64,000 nucleotides of DNA from Streptomyces acidiscabies (GCF_020010905.1 NZ_JAGJBY010000001.1:1-64000); one strand, 5' to 3'. Shown: positions 20,119-29,404, numbered from the stretch's first letter. Notes: generated by a model not told the origin, from the letters alone. Made by a program: numbers and translations.

Positions 20119-20934
20119 ATGGCTGAAACGGTCCCCCACAGAGGTCTCGACGCGCAGGGTCACATCGCCCGGGAGGGCTCCCTCGCGCACGTACGGCACG
20201 AGTTCCGGCCCGTCGTCGCGGCGGCCCGGGACGCGATCCTCGACCTCTTCGGGGCGCGCCTGCACAGCGCGTACCTGTACGGCTCGATCCCGCGCGGCAC
20301 CGCGCGCGTGGGCCGCAGCGACCTGGACCTGCTCGTCGCCTCGCGCGAGGAACCCTCACCGGCCGACCGGGACGCCGTACGGGCCCTCGGGGAGCAGCTC
20401 GACAAGGAGTTCCCGGAGATCGACGGGGTCGGCGCCCTGCTGTACGGCCGAGGCCGCCTCCTGAGCGACGCCGAGACCTACGACATGGGGTTCTTCGTCG
20501 CCTGCCTGTGCACGCCGCTCCTGGGCGACGACCTCGCCGAGTACCTCCCGCGCTACCGCCCCGACTCCCTGCTCGCCCGCGAGACCAACGGCGACCTGGC
20601 CGCCCTGCTCCCCCAGTGGCGCACACGCGTGGCGGAGGCCACCGACCCCGGCGCCCGCCGACGGCTGGTCCGCTTCCAGTCCCGCCACCTCGTCCGCACG
20701 GCCTTCACCCTCGTCATGCCCCGCTGGACCGGCTGGACGAGCGACCTGCACGACATGGCCGAGGCGTTCGCCGGGTACTACCCCGCGCGCGGGGACCAGC
20801 TCCGGGCGGCGGCCGTACGCGGGTACGAGCCGGTCGACTCGCCGGAGGCGCTCGCGGAGTACGCGGAGGATCTGGGGCCGTGGCTGGCGGAGGAGTACGC
20901 GCGCGTGCACGGGGTGAAGAGCCCGCGGCCCTAG
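20119..20934 (+). CDS. Nucleotidyltransferase-domain protein
   Basis: A 271-residue protein with a minimal nucleotidyltransferase core near residues 47-66: GSIPRGTARVGRSDLDLLV, with the GSxxxG loop and the DxD metal-binding pair. The rest is helical, as in AadA-like enzymes. Such proteins transfer a nucleotide to a small molecule, protein or RNA; no substrate can be named. The ATG at 20119 was chosen over the frame's earlier start (20038) because the upstream part reads MAESALNRPGRGRNEVPG and is not family-like. Its stop overlaps that of the convergent MBL-fold gene by 4 bases. Confidence 0.78.
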   Translation: MAETVPHRGLDAQGHIAREGSLAHVRHEFRPVVAAARDAILDLFGARLHSAYLYGSIPRGTARVGRSDLDLLVASREEPSPADRDAVRALGEQLDKEFPEIDGVGALLYGRGRLLSDAETYDMGFFVACLCTPLLGDDLAEYLPRYRPDSLLARETNGDLAALLPQWRTRVAEATDPGARRRLVRFQSRHLVRTAFTLVMPRWTGWTSDLHDMAEAFAGYYPARGDQLRAAAVRGYEPVDSPEALAEYAEDLGPWLAEEYARVHGVKSPRP

Positions 20935-21761
20935 ATGAGCCCGTGGTCCCGCAGGTACTCCAGCTGTGCGCGTACCGACAGTTCCGCCGCCGGCCACAGG
21001 GAGCGGTCGACGTCCGCGTAGACGTGGGCGACGACCTCCTCGGGGGTGCGGTGGCCGTTCTCGACGGCTGTCTCGACCTGGGCGAGGCGGTTGGCGCGGT
21101 GGGCGAGGTAGAACTCCACGGCGCCCTGGGCGTCTTCGAGGACGGGGCCGTGGCCCGGGAGGACGGTGTGGACGCCGTCGTCGACCGTGAGGGATCTCAG
21201 GCGGCGCAGGGAGTCGAGGTAGTCGCCCAGGCGGCCGTCGGGGTGGGCGACGACGGTCGTGCCCCGGCCGAGGATCGTGTCGCCGGTGAGGACCGCGCCG
21301 TCGGCGGGGAGGTGGAAGCAGAGGGAGTCGGCGGTGTGGCCGGGGGTCGGGACGACCCGCAGTTCCAGGCCGCCGGTCGTGATGACGTCACCGGCCGCGA
21401 GGCCCTCGTCGCCGAGCCGCAGGGCGGGGTCCAGCGCGCGCACGCGCGTACGCGTGAGGTCGGCGAACCGGGCGGCGCCCTCCGCGTGGTCGGGGTGGCC
21501 GTGGGTGAGGAGGGTGAGGGCGATCCGGCTGCCCATGCGCTCGGCGGTGTCGATCACCGCGCGCAGGTGACTGTCGTCCAGGGGGCCGGGGTCGATGACC
21601 ACAGCGAGGTCGGAGTCGGGTTCGGCGACGATCCACGTGTTGGTGCCGTCCAGCGTCATCGCGGAGGCGTTCGGCGCGAGGACGTTGACCGCGCGCGGGG
21701 TGGCCGGTCCGGAGAGGACCGCTCCGCGCGGCCGACCGGGCAGGGCGCCTGCGTAGGTCAT
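20931..21761 (-). CDS. MBL-fold metallohydrolase (LACTB2-like)
   Basis: A protein of 276 residues. The metal-binding motif LTHGHPDHAEGA near 87, PTPGHTADS near 144, TGDTILG near 162 and LPGHGPVL near 207 are all present, so it is an intact binuclear zinc hydrolase of the metallo-beta-lactamase fold. The C-terminal region resembles LACTB2-type proteins, some of which are ribonucleases or thioesterases. It overlaps the upstream NUDIX gene by 4 bases (ATGA), so the two are translationally coupled. Confidence 0.88.
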   Translation of the reverse strand: MTYAGALPGRPRGAVLSGPATPRAVNVLAPNASAMTLDGTNTWIVAEPDSDLAVVIDPGPLDDSHLRAVIDTAERMGSRIALTLLTHGHPDHAEGAARFADLTRTRVRALDPALRLGDEGLAAGDVITTGGLELRVVPTPGHTADSLCFHLPADGAVLTGDTILGRGTTVVAHPDGRLGDYLDSLRRLRSLTVDDGVHTVLPGHGPVLEDAQGAVEFYLAHRANRLAQVETAVENGHRTPEEVVAHVYADVDRSLWPAAELSVRAQLEYLRDHGLI

Positions 21762-22627
21762 GCGGGGGCTCCAGGGATCGGGATGTGCCGGGTGAACTCC
21801 TCGTGGCCCGGCCAGGACAGCACGATCTCACCGTCCGTCAGGCGGGCGGTCGCGAGGACCGGCGTGAGGTCGCGCACGCGCGCGGCGGCGAGGGCCTCGG
21901 AGGCGCGCGCGTGGGGCGCGAGCTGACGCAGGGTCGCGATGGTCGGCGGCATCATCACCAGCTCGCCCTTGTCGTACGACGCGGCGGCCTCGGCCGGGTG
22001 GATCCAGACCGTGCGGTCGGCCTCCGTGGAGGCGTTGCGGGTGCGCTGGCCCTTGGGGAGGGCGGCGACGAAGAACCACGTGTCGTAGCGCCGGGGTTCG
22101 AACTCGGGGGTGATCCACCGCGTCCAGGCCCCCAGGAGGTCCGAGCGCAGCACGAGCCCCCTCCTGTCCAGGAACTCCGCGAACGACAGCTCACGGGCCA
22201 CCAGGGCCGCCCTGTCGGCCTCCCAGTCGTCGCCGGTGGTGTCCTCGATCACCGAGTCGGCGGCCGGGCCCGCGAGCAGGACGCCCGCCTCCTCGTACGT
22301 CTCGCGCACGGCCGCGCAGACGATCGCCTGGGCCGTCGCCCCGTCCGTGCCGAGCCGCTCGGCCCACCACGCGCGCGGAGGGCCCGCCCAGCGGACCGTG
22401 CGGTCGTCGTCCCGGGGGTCGACGCCGCCGCCGGGGTACGCGTACGCGCCCGCGGCGAACGCCATCGACGTACGGCGGCGCAGCATGTGCACGACCGGGC
22501 CGGTGGCGGTGTCTTTGAGGAGCATGACGGTGGCCGCGCGTCTGGGGACGGCCGGGGTGAGCGTGCCGTCCGTCAGCGCGCGGATGCGGTCCGGCCAGTC
22601 CGGTGGGAACCACTGCCCATTCGCCAT
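21758..22627 (-). CDS. NUDIX hydrolase (NUDT19-like)
   Basis: A 289-residue protein. AYAYPGGGVDPRDDD near 62 and AAVRETYEEAGVLL near 109 form a NUDIX box with an insertion between its halves, as in the NUDT19/RP2 group, whose known members hydrolyse CoA or acyl-CoA. The first gene of a two-gene operon with the MBL-fold hydrolase. A short gap with a G-run (CCCCCCGGCCGGGGGG, about 22683-22700) separates it from ridA. Confidence 0.86.
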   Translation of the reverse strand: MANGQWFPPDWPDRIRALTDGTLTPAVPRRAATVMLLKDTATGPVVHMLRRRTSMAFAAGAYAYPGGGVDPRDDDRTVRWAGPPRAWWAERLGTDGATAQAIVCAAVRETYEEAGVLLAGPAADSVIEDTTGDDWEADRAALVARELSFAEFLDRRGLVLRSDLLGAWTRWITPEFEPRRYDTWFFVAALPKGQRTRNASTEADRTVWIHPAEAAASYDKGELVMMPPTIATLRQLAPHARASEALAAARVRDLTPVLATARLTDGEIVLSWPGHEEFTRHIPIPGAPA

Positions 22628-22716
22628 GGGCGGAGGCTATCCGCTGGGGAGCGAATGTTCGAGAGGGGCCGGACATGCGGAAACCCCCCGGCCGGGGGGT
22701 TTCGCGAGGGGGTACG

Positions 22717-23181
22717 TCAGTCGCTGACTTCCACCAGGAACTCGACCTCGACCGGCGCGTCCAGGGGCAGCACCGCGACGCCGACCGCGCTGCGCGCGTG
22801 CACGCCCTTGTCGCCGAGGATCTCGCCGAGCAGTTCGCTCGTGCCGTTGATCACACCAGGCTGGCCGGTGAAGTCCGGCGCGGAGGCGACGAACCCGACG
22901 ACCTTCACGACGCGCACGACCCGGTCCAGGTCGCCGATCACGGACTTGACGGCGGCCAGGCCGTTCAGCGCGCAGCGTGCGGCGAGCTCCTTGGCCTCCT
23001 CGGCGGTGACCTCAGCGCCGACCTTGCCGGTGACGGGCAGCTTGCCGTCGACCAGGGGGAGCTGGCCGGAGGTGAAGACGTACGCGCCCGTGCGCACGGC
23101 GGGCTGGTACGCGGCGAGCGGCGGGACGACGTCCGGGAGGGCCAGGCCCAGTTCGGCGATCCGGTCCTCTACGGCGCTCAC
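22717..23181 (-). CDS. RidA-family protein
   Basis: A 154-residue protein of the Rid (YjgF/YER057c/UK114) family. YVFTSGQLPLVDGKLPVTGKVG near 37-58, ALNGLAAVKSVIGDLDRVVRVVKVVGFV near 74, and RSAVGVAVLPLDAPVEVEFLVEV at the end, which carries the conserved arginine that binds the substrate carboxylate, are visible. RidA proteins hydrolyse reactive enamines and imines from PLP enzymes. The GTG start overlaps the stop of the DUF4177 gene (GTGA), so the two are translationally coupled. Confidence 0.9.
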   Translation of the reverse strand: MSAVEDRIAELGLALPDVVPPLAAYQPAVRTGAYVFTSGQLPLVDGKLPVTGKVGAEVTAEEAKELAARCALNGLAAVKSVIGDLDRVVRVVKVVGFVASAPDFTGQPGVINGTSELLGEILGDKGVHARSAVGVAVLPLDAPVEVEFLVEVSD

Positions 23182-23333
23182 GCCTTGGCCCGCTTCAGGT
23201 AGGCCACCAGCTGCTCGGGGTTGGGGCCGGGCACGACCTGGACCAGCTCCCAGCCGTCCTCGCCCCAGGTGTCCAGAATCTGCTTCGTGGCGTGGACGAG
23301 CAGCGGCACAGTTGCGTATTCCCACTTGGTCAT
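23178..23333 (-). CDS. DUF4177 small protein
   Basis: A 51-residue protein starting MTKWEYATVPLLVHATKQIL and continuing with GEDGWELVQVV, typical of DUF4177 (a small beta-beta-alpha domain of unknown function). The start is ATG and the stop TGA overlaps the ridA GTG. It is the first gene of a pair with ridA, transcribed away from the ArsA-like genes. It stays conserved beside ridA in Streptomyces, which suggests a real function. Confidence 0.85.
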   Translation of the reverse strand: MTKWEYATVPLLVHATKQILDTWGEDGWELVQVVPGPNPEQLVAYLKRAKA

Positions 23334-23342
23334 GGGCCGACT

Positions 23343-23419
23343 TTATCCGCACGCGGCGAGGGGGTTGTCCACAGGTTGGGGACGGGCGGTTCGTGCGACT
23401 GTCGTACCGGTTATCCACA
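23343..23419. promoter_or_regulatory. Cluster of DnaA boxes between divergent genes
   Basis: TTGTCCACA (23365-23373) is the preferred Streptomyces DnaA box, TTATCCACA (23411-23419) is the classical E. coli box, and TTATCCGCA (23343-23351) is a one-mismatch variant. All three are in the same orientation within 77 bases, between the DUF4177/ridA pair and the ArsA-like pair. Confidence 0.7.
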
Positions 23420-23462
23420 GCCTGCTGATTGGTCCGGGCGTCGAGTGGTTACGCTCGAAGAT

Positions 23463-24440
23463 GTGAGCAGGCTCCAGGTCGTCAGCGGCAAGGGCGGGAC
23501 CGGAAAGACGACGGTCGCCGCGGCCCTCGCGCTGGCCCTCGCGACAGAGGGGAAGCGGACGCTTCTCGTCGAGGTCGAGGGTCGGCAGGGCATCGCGCAG
23601 CTCTTCGAGACGGAGACTCTTCCGTACGAGGAGCGGAAGATCGCCGTCGCGCCCGGGGGCGGGGAGGTGTACGCGCTGGCCATCGACCCCGAACTGGCCC
23701 TGCTGGACTACCTCCAGATGTTCTACAAGCTCGGCAGTGCGGGGCGCGCGCTGAAGAAACTCGGCGCGATCGACTTCGCGACGACCGTCGCGCCGGGGCT
23801 GCGGGACGTCCTGCTGACCGGCAAGGCGTGCGAGGCGGTGCGGCGCAAGGACAGGTCCGGGCGGTTCGCGTACGACTACGTCGTGATGGACGCGCCGCCC
23901 ACGGGGCGGGTGACGCGGTTCCTGAACGTGAACGACGAGGTCGCCGGGCTCGCGCGGATCGGGCCGATACACAATCAGGCGCAGGCCGTCATGCGGGTGC
24001 TGAAGTCCCCGGAGACCGCCGTGCATCTGGTGACGCTCCTGGAGGAGATGCCGGTCCAGGAGACCGCCGACGGCATCGCCGAGCTGCGCGCCGCGCGGCT
24101 GCCGGTCGGGCGGGTCGTCGTCAACATGGTCCGGCCCGAGGTGCTGGACGGCGACGGGCTGGAACTCGCGGGCGGCGTCGCGCGTTCCTCTGTCGCACGG
24201 TCGCTGTCCTCGGCGGGCCTGGGCGGAGCGCGTCGAGGGGGCAACGCGGAGAAGCTGGTCGCCCCCCTCCTGGCGCAGGCCGAGGAGTACGCGGAGCGCC
24301 ACCGCCTGGAGCAGGACCAGCGCGCGGTCCTCACCGGCCTGGGCCTGACCACCCATGAACTCCCGCTCCTCTCCGAGGGCATGGACCTGGCGGGCCTCTA
24401 CGAACTCGCCACCGAGCTGCGGAAGCAGGGGATCGCATGA
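23463..24440 (+). CDS. ArsA/GET3-like ATPase, first of a pair
   Basis: A 325-residue ATPase starting VSRLQVVSGKGGTGKTTVAAAL, with the deviant Walker A GKGGTGKTT and later VVMDAPPTGRVTRFLN as switch II. It is of the ArsA/GET3 group; in bacteria these ATPases do not always act on arsenite, and no arsenic genes are near. I chose the GTG of VSRLQ; the frame has another GTG six codons upstream (23445). Its stop overlaps the start of the next gene (ATGA). Two paralogous ATPases in tandem upstream of wblA are usual in actinobacteria, and they probably act as a heteromeric pair. Confidence 0.88.
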   Translation: MSRLQVVSGKGGTGKTTVAAALALALATEGKRTLLVEVEGRQGIAQLFETETLPYEERKIAVAPGGGEVYALAIDPELALLDYLQMFYKLGSAGRALKKLGAIDFATTVAPGLRDVLLTGKACEAVRRKDRSGRFAYDYVVMDAPPTGRVTRFLNVNDEVAGLARIGPIHNQAQAVMRVLKSPETAVHLVTLLEEMPVQETADGIAELRAARLPVGRVVVNMVRPEVLDGDGLELAGGVARSSVARSLSSAGLGGARRGGNAEKLVAPLLAQAEEYAERHRLEQDQRAVLTGLGLTTHELPLLSEGMDLAGLYELATELRKQGIA

Positions 24441-25897
24441 GCACGCACCCGGCCGGCCGCGAGGCCCACGACACCCCCCGCCGGATCTCCTCCGTACGCG
24501 TCCTCGACGTCGACCCCCTGCTCGACGACCCGAAGACCCGCATCGTCGTGTGCTGCGGTTCCGGTGGGGTCGGGAAGACCACGACCGCCGCCGCGCTCGG
24601 GCTGCGCGCCGCCGAGCGGGGGCGGAAGGTCGTCGTGCTGACCATCGACCCCGCGCGCAGGCTCGCCCAGTCGATGGGGATCGACTCGCTGGACAACACT
24701 CCCCGGCGGGTGAAGGGCGTCGAGGGCGGCGGCGAGCTGCACGCCATGATGCTCGACATGAAGCGCACGTTCGACGAGATCGTCGAGGCGCACGCGGACC
24801 CCGAGAGGGCCTCCGCGATCCTGGGGAACCCGTTCTACCAGTCGCTGTCCGCGGGGTTCGCCGGTACGCAGGAGTACATGGCGATGGAGAAGCTGGGGCA
24901 GCTGCGGTCGCGGGACGAGTGGGACCTGATCGTCGTCGACACACCGCCCTCGCGGTCCGCGCTGGATTTCCTCGACGCGCCCAAGCGGCTCGGGTCGTTC
25001 CTGGACGGCAAGCTGATCCGGGTGCTGCTGGCGCCCGCGAAGGTCGGCGGGCGCGCGGGGATGAAGTTCCTGAACGTCGGGATGTCGATGATGACCGGCG
25101 CGCTGGGCAAGCTGCTCGGCGGACAGCTCCTCAAGGACGTCCAGACGTTCGTCGCCGCGATGGACTCCATGTTCGGCGGCTTCCGTACCCGCGCGGACGC
25201 GACGTACAAACTCCTCCAGGCCCCCGGTACGGCGTTCCTGGTCGTCGCCGCGCCCGAGCGGGACGCGCTGCGGGAGGCCGCGTACTTCGTCGAGCGCCTC
25301 GCCGCGGAGGACATGCCGCTGGCCGGCCTGGTCCTCAACCGGGTGCACGGCAGCGGCGCGGCGCACCTCTCGGCGGAGCGGGCACTGAGCGCGGCGGAGA
25401 CCCTGGAGGCGGGCCTGCCTCAAGAGGAGCCGCACCTCCCCCAGAACGCCGACCCGTCGAACAGCCTCCGCTCACCCGAACCCCGCGCGGAAAATCTTGC
25501 CCCCGCCGGCATTGTGGATCAGGACCCAGGGAAGGCTGTCCTACGTAACTCTCCCGACCCACGCGGCAGTTCGGATTCCCCCGTTTCCGACGCCCCAGCT
25601 CCAGCCTCAGCCCCAGACCCCGTCACCGCCTCCGACGACGGTTCCCCCACCGGCGTCGACGCGGAGCGCTCCGTGGACCGGCTCACCGCAGGCCTGCTGC
25701 GCCTGCACGCGGACCGTATGCACCTGCTCTCCCGCGAGCAGCGCACCCGCGACCGCTTCACCGCGCGCCACCCCGAGGTCGCGGTCGCCGAGGTCGCCGC
25801 GCTCCCCGGTGACGTCCACGACCTGGCGGGCCTGCGCGACATCGGCGCACGCCTCGCGGCGAACCGCCCCGAGCTGCCGGAAGACACCGGGAACTAG
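24437..25897 (+). CDS. ArsA/GET3-like ATPase, second of a pair
   Basis: A 486-residue ATPase with Walker A CCGSGGVGKTTTAAAL near 41 and VVDTPPSRSALDFLD near 163. A segment GMKFLNVGMSMMTGALGKLLG near 210 is hydrophobic and could form a client-binding groove as in GET3. Between about 330 and 410 lies a proline- and serine-rich linker (PVSDAPAPASAPDPV) of relaxed composition; the last 70 residues are helical (RLTAGLLRLHADRMHLLSREQ). It is coupled to the upstream paralogue by a 4-base overlap. The gene is convergent with wblA. Confidence 0.88.
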   Translation: MSTHPAGREAHDTPRRISSVRVLDVDPLLDDPKTRIVVCCGSGGVGKTTTAAALGLRAAERGRKVVVLTIDPARRLAQSMGIDSLDNTPRRVKGVEGGGELHAMMLDMKRTFDEIVEAHADPERASAILGNPFYQSLSAGFAGTQEYMAMEKLGQLRSRDEWDLIVVDTPPSRSALDFLDAPKRLGSFLDGKLIRVLLAPAKVGGRAGMKFLNVGMSMMTGALGKLLGGQLLKDVQTFVAAMDSMFGGFRTRADATYKLLQAPGTAFLVVAAPERDALREAAYFVERLAAEDMPLAGLVLNRVHGSGAAHLSAERALSAAETLEAGLPQEEPHLPQNADPSNSLRSPEPRAENLAPAGIVDQDPGKAVLRNSPDPRGSSDSPVSDAPAPASAPDPVTASDDGSPTGVDAERSVDRLTAGLLRLHADRMHLLSREQRTRDRFTARHPEVAVAEVAALPGDVHDLAGLRDIGARLAANRPELPEDTGN

Positions 25898-26197
25898 GCG
25901 CGGGCACACAACAGGGCAAGCGCCCCGTACATCCGCGCACACAAAAACCCGCACCCCGCACAACCCCGAGCAAAAGCCGAAAACCCCGAGCCGAGAATCG
26001 AGCCCCCGACCCGGCTCGGAAGGAATTCAGCGCACGTCACCCGAGGACCCGGCGCCCACCGCCGCGAATGCCGCTCCGCGACAGCGAGAAGAAACAAGGC
26101 ACCGGCACCGACAACGGCAGGCGGACCACGAGGTCCACGCACCGGAAACGCTCACCGCAGGGCCCACGAGAACCCCCGACTCACGTACTCCGGCGAG
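25898..26197. other. Intergenic region between convergent ArsA-like and wblA genes
   Basis: These 300 bases are rich in CCCCGA and AAAACCCCGA-type runs. I find no reading frame with coding character and no clear terminator hairpin with T-run. Confidence 0.5.
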
Positions 26198-26545
26198 CTA
26201 TCCCACCGCTGCGTAACTCTCGTACACCCGGTCGTCATCGAGCACGACGCTCACGACGCCCGGAGTGTCGCGCTCGTACTCCGAGCGCGCGGTCTCCAGG
26301 AGCCTGCGCCAGGAGGTGACGGTCGGCCGGCGGCGCAGCAGGGCCCGCCGTTCACGCTCCGTCATCCCTCCCCACACGCCGAACTCGACGCGGTTGTCGA
26401 GCGCGTCGGCCAGACATTCCGTGCGTACCGGACATCCGGTGCACACCGCCTTGGCCCTGTTCTGCGCTGCTCCCTGAACGAACAGTTCATCCGGATCAGT
26501 AGTGCGGCAGGCAGCCTGCGCACTCCAGTCGGTTACCCAGCCCAT
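26198..26545 (-). CDS. wblA: WhiB-family regulator WblA
   Basis: A protein of 115 residues beginning MGWVTDWSAQAACRTTDPDELFVQG. Four cysteines (AACRTT, VCTGC, TEC) bind a [4Fe-4S] cluster, and FGVWGGMTERERRALLRRR carries the WhiB G[VI]WGG turn and the basic DNA-binding helix. WblA represses antibiotic production and promotes aerial development in Streptomyces. An in-frame start at 26602 would add 19 residues (MNMPLPPWGS...); I prefer the internal ATG because homologues begin MGWVTDW. The gene has a long upstream region and lies next to a class A PBP gene, as in S. coelicolor. Confidence 0.93.
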   Translation of the reverse strand: MGWVTDWSAQAACRTTDPDELFVQGAAQNRAKAVCTGCPVRTECLADALDNRVEFGVWGGMTERERRALLRRRPTVTSWRRLLETARSEYERDTPGVVSVVLDDDRVYESYAAVG

Positions 26546-27043
26546 ACCGGCGCCGTCCTCTCCCGAATCGAGGCTCCCCCACGGCGGCAGCGGCATATTC
26601 ACCGCCGCCAGTTGAGGACGTTACGGAAGGTGGGCACAGCGCAACACCCCCTTCGGGCCCAATCTTGAATGGCCCGAACGGACTATGCGCATCCGGCAGA
26701 TCACCCGAGCGAGTGAGCCCGCGACATACGTGACTTTCCCGGCGAATGGGGGCAGTTCACTGGTGCCACAACGGGCGCCGCGTGACACACGAGGCGGATT
26801 CGGGCACGCCCCGGCAGAAATTCACCGGGATCTCCAGAACGATTCGGGGTCGCTGGACGTATTGATACGAAGCCCTGTCGCCGTGACTCGTGAGTACAGC
26901 TTAGGCCAATGCCCGCGCGCGTGTCCGGAGAATGAGAACGTCCGTGAGCCGGGCGTGCGCCCCCATGTCACAATCCCGCCCCGAACAGCCTCACCCCCAC
27001 CCGCACCACCGGAACCCCCGAAACGACGGATTAGGCTGCCCTC
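26546..27043. promoter_or_regulatory. Long regulatory region between wblA and the PBP gene
   Basis: Nearly 500 bases lie between these divergent genes. An inverted repeat, TTCGGGCC (26652-26659) and GGCCCGAA (26671-26678) with an 11-base spacer, is placed about 105-130 bases upstream of the preferred wblA start. The stretch from 26810 to 26920 is relatively AT-rich and probably holds promoters. wblA of S. coelicolor is controlled by several developmental regulators, but I cannot assign their sites. Confidence 0.45.
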
Positions 27044-29383
27044 ATGCCAAAGAAGCGCTCGGGCGGTGGTCTGTCCACGACGCAGCAGGCCGCCAAGTTC
27101 CTCGGTGTCAGTGTCCTGTCGGGCGCGGTCCTGGCGGGGATCGCCCTGCCGGCCGTCGGCGCGCTGGGCCTCGCCGCGAAGGGGTCGGTGGAGTCGTTCG
27201 ACGAGCTCCCGGCCAACCTGAAGACGCCCCCGCTCAGCCAGCGCACTGCGATCCTGGACGCCAAGGGCAACCGGATCGCGTCCGTGTACTCGCGCGACCG
27301 CACGGTGGTCGACCTCAAGGACGTCTCGCCGTACATGCAGAAGGCGATCGTCGCGATCGAGGACTCGCGCTTCTACCAGCACGGCGCGGTGGACCTGAAG
27401 GGCATCCTGCGCGCGCTGAACAAGAACGCGCAGAGCGGCGGCGTCTCGGAGGGCGCCTCGACGCTGACCCAGCAGTACGTGAAGAACGTCTTCGTCGAGG
27501 AGGCCGGTGACGACCCGACGAAGGTCGCCGAGGCCACCCAGCAGACGATCGGCCGCAAGATCCGCGAGCTGAAGTACGCGATCCAGGTCGAGGAGGAACT
27601 CGGCAAGAAGAAGATCCTGGAGAACTACCTCAACATCACGTTCTTCGGCCAGCAGGCGTACGGCGTCGAGGCCGCGTCGCAGCGGTACTTCTCCAAGCAC
27701 GCGAAGGACCTGAACCTCCAGGAGTCGGCGCTGCTCGCGGGCATCGTCCAGTCGCCGAGCCTGTACGACCCGATCAACGACGAGAAGCAGGCGACCCTCC
27801 GCCGCAACATCGTGATCCAGCGCATGGCCGAACTCGGCGACGTCTCGCAGGCCGACGCGGACAAGGCGAAGGCCGCGCCGCTCGGCCTGAAGGTCACCCA
27901 GCCGAAGAACGGCTGCATCACCGCCGTCAAGGGCGCCGGGTTCTTCTGCAAGTACGTCGAGAAGGTCTTCCTCAACAACCCGGTCTTCGGCAAGACCAAG
28001 GAGGACCGCGCGAAGGTCTGGAACCAGGGCGGCCTGACGATCCGTACGACCCTGGACCCGCAGGCCCAGGAGTCCGTGCAGGACTCGATCAAGAGCCACG
28101 TCTACCAGTCCGACAAGGTCGCGACGGCCGTCACCCTCGTCGAGCCCGGCACCGGCAAGATCCTCGGCATGGGCCAGTCGAAGCCGTACGGCTACGGCAA
28201 GAACGAGACGGAGTACAACTACTCCGTCGACTCGGCGTACGGCGGCTCCAACTACGGCTGGCCGACCGGTTCGACGTTCAAGCCGTTCCTCGCGGCGGCG
28301 GCGCTGGAGGACGGCAAGCCGGCGAACCAGGTGTACCCGGCGCCGTACGACATGCCGTACCCGGACCGGGTCTCCACGTGCAGCGGCAAGGACTGGCGCA
28401 ACACCGAGAACAGCACGGTGGAGAACGAGAGCGAGTCCGAGGTCGGCCCGTACGACCTGCGCAAGGCGATGGAGCTCTCCGTCAACACGTACTTCGTGCA
28501 GATGCTGGAGGACGTCGGCATGTGCCCGGTGTCCAAGATGATCGACGGCCTCGGGGTCGTGCAGGGCAACGGCGACAAGGTGCCCGAGCGGCCCGCGTCG
28601 ATGACCCTCGGCGCGACCGGTCTCTCCCCGCTGACCATGGCCAGTGCGTACGCCGCGTTCGCCTCGCGCGGGATGTACTGCACGCCGGTCGCGATCGAGT
28701 CGATCACGCAGACCGTCGGGAACACGAAGAAGTCCCTCGAAGTGCCGAAGTCCACCTGCTCGCGGGCGATGAGCGAGAAGACCGCCGACACCGTCAACGC
28801 GCTGCTCAGCGGGGTGGTCGACTCCGGTACCGGTAAGACGGCCGGGCTCAAGGACCGTGACAACGCGGGTAAGACGGGTACGACCGACTCCCGCAAGAAC
28901 GCCTGGTTCGTCGGCTACACCCCGAACCTCTCCGGCGCGGTCTGGGTCGGCAGCGCCACCCAGAAGGTCGAGATGGAGCGCATCTGGATCGGCGGCGAGT
29001 ACCACTCGCTCGTCTACGGCGGCGACACCCCGGGCCCGATCTGGAAGGACGCCATGACCGGCGCCCTCTCCGGCAAGGACTCCCCGAGCTTCAACACGGT
29101 CACCATCCCCGGCAGCAGCCTGGACAACAACGGCAACAACGGCGGCCGGGGCAAGGGGAACGGCCGGGGCCGGGGCAACGACAACAACAACGGCGACAAC
29201 AACGGCGGTTTCCTCGGCGGCCTCGTCGGCGGCGCGAACGGCGCGAACACCTCGACCGGCGGGGCGTCCGGCGGCTCGAACAACGGCGGCTCGGGCGGCG
29301 ACTTCCCGACGCCGACGATCACGGGCCTCCCCGAGGGCCTGTTCCGTGGCAACAACGGGAACGGCAACGGGGGGCGGAACTGA
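27044..29383 (+). CDS. Class A penicillin-binding protein (transglycosylase/transpeptidase)
   Basis: A bifunctional cell-wall synthase of 779 residues. After a short cytoplasmic part and one membrane helix (about 22-45) comes the GT51 glycosyltransferase with EDSRFYQHGAVDLKG near 106 (catalytic Glu) and GASTLTQQYVKN near 138. The transpeptidase domain has TGSTFKPF near 407 (SxxK), ELSVNTYF near 478 (SxN) and NAGKTGTTD near 607 (KTG). The last 90 residues are a low-complexity G/N-rich tail (NNGNNGGRGKGNGRGRGND), probably extending into the wall. It polymerises and crosslinks peptidoglycan outside the membrane. It corresponds in context to S. coelicolor SCO3580. Confidence 0.95.
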   Translation: MPKKRSGGGLSTTQQAAKFLGVSVLSGAVLAGIALPAVGALGLAAKGSVESFDELPANLKTPPLSQRTAILDAKGNRIASVYSRDRTVVDLKDVSPYMQKAIVAIEDSRFYQHGAVDLKGILRALNKNAQSGGVSEGASTLTQQYVKNVFVEEAGDDPTKVAEATQQTIGRKIRELKYAIQVEEELGKKKILENYLNITFFGQQAYGVEAASQRYFSKHAKDLNLQESALLAGIVQSPSLYDPINDEKQATLRRNIVIQRMAELGDVSQADADKAKAAPLGLKVTQPKNGCITAVKGAGFFCKYVEKVFLNNPVFGKTKEDRAKVWNQGGLTIRTTLDPQAQESVQDSIKSHVYQSDKVATAVTLVEPGTGKILGMGQSKPYGYGKNETEYNYSVDSAYGGSNYGWPTGSTFKPFLAAAALEDGKPANQVYPAPYDMPYPDRVSTCSGKDWRNTENSTVENESESEVGPYDLRKAMELSVNTYFVQMLEDVGMCPVSKMIDGLGVVQGNGDKVPERPASMTLGATGLSPLTMASAYAAFASRGMYCTPVAIESITQTVGNTKKSLEVPKSTCSRAMSEKTADTVNALLSGVVDSGTGKTAGLKDRDNAGKTGTTDSRKNAWFVGYTPNLSGAVWVGSATQKVEMERIWIGGEYHSLVYGGDTPGPIWKDAMTGALSGKDSPSFNTVTIPGSSLDNNGNNGGRGKGNGRGRGNDNNNGDNNGGFLGGLVGGANGANTSTGGASGGSNNGGSGGDFPTPTITGLPEGLFRGNNGNGNGGRN

Positions 29384-29404
29384 GGTCCGGTCGCTGACCT
29401 GAGA

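Noticed and set aside
23463..25897. ArsA-like pair as an arsenic resistance locus
   Set aside because: No arsB, arsC, arsD or arsR is nearby, and the tandem pair upstream of wblA is a conserved actinobacterial arrangement.
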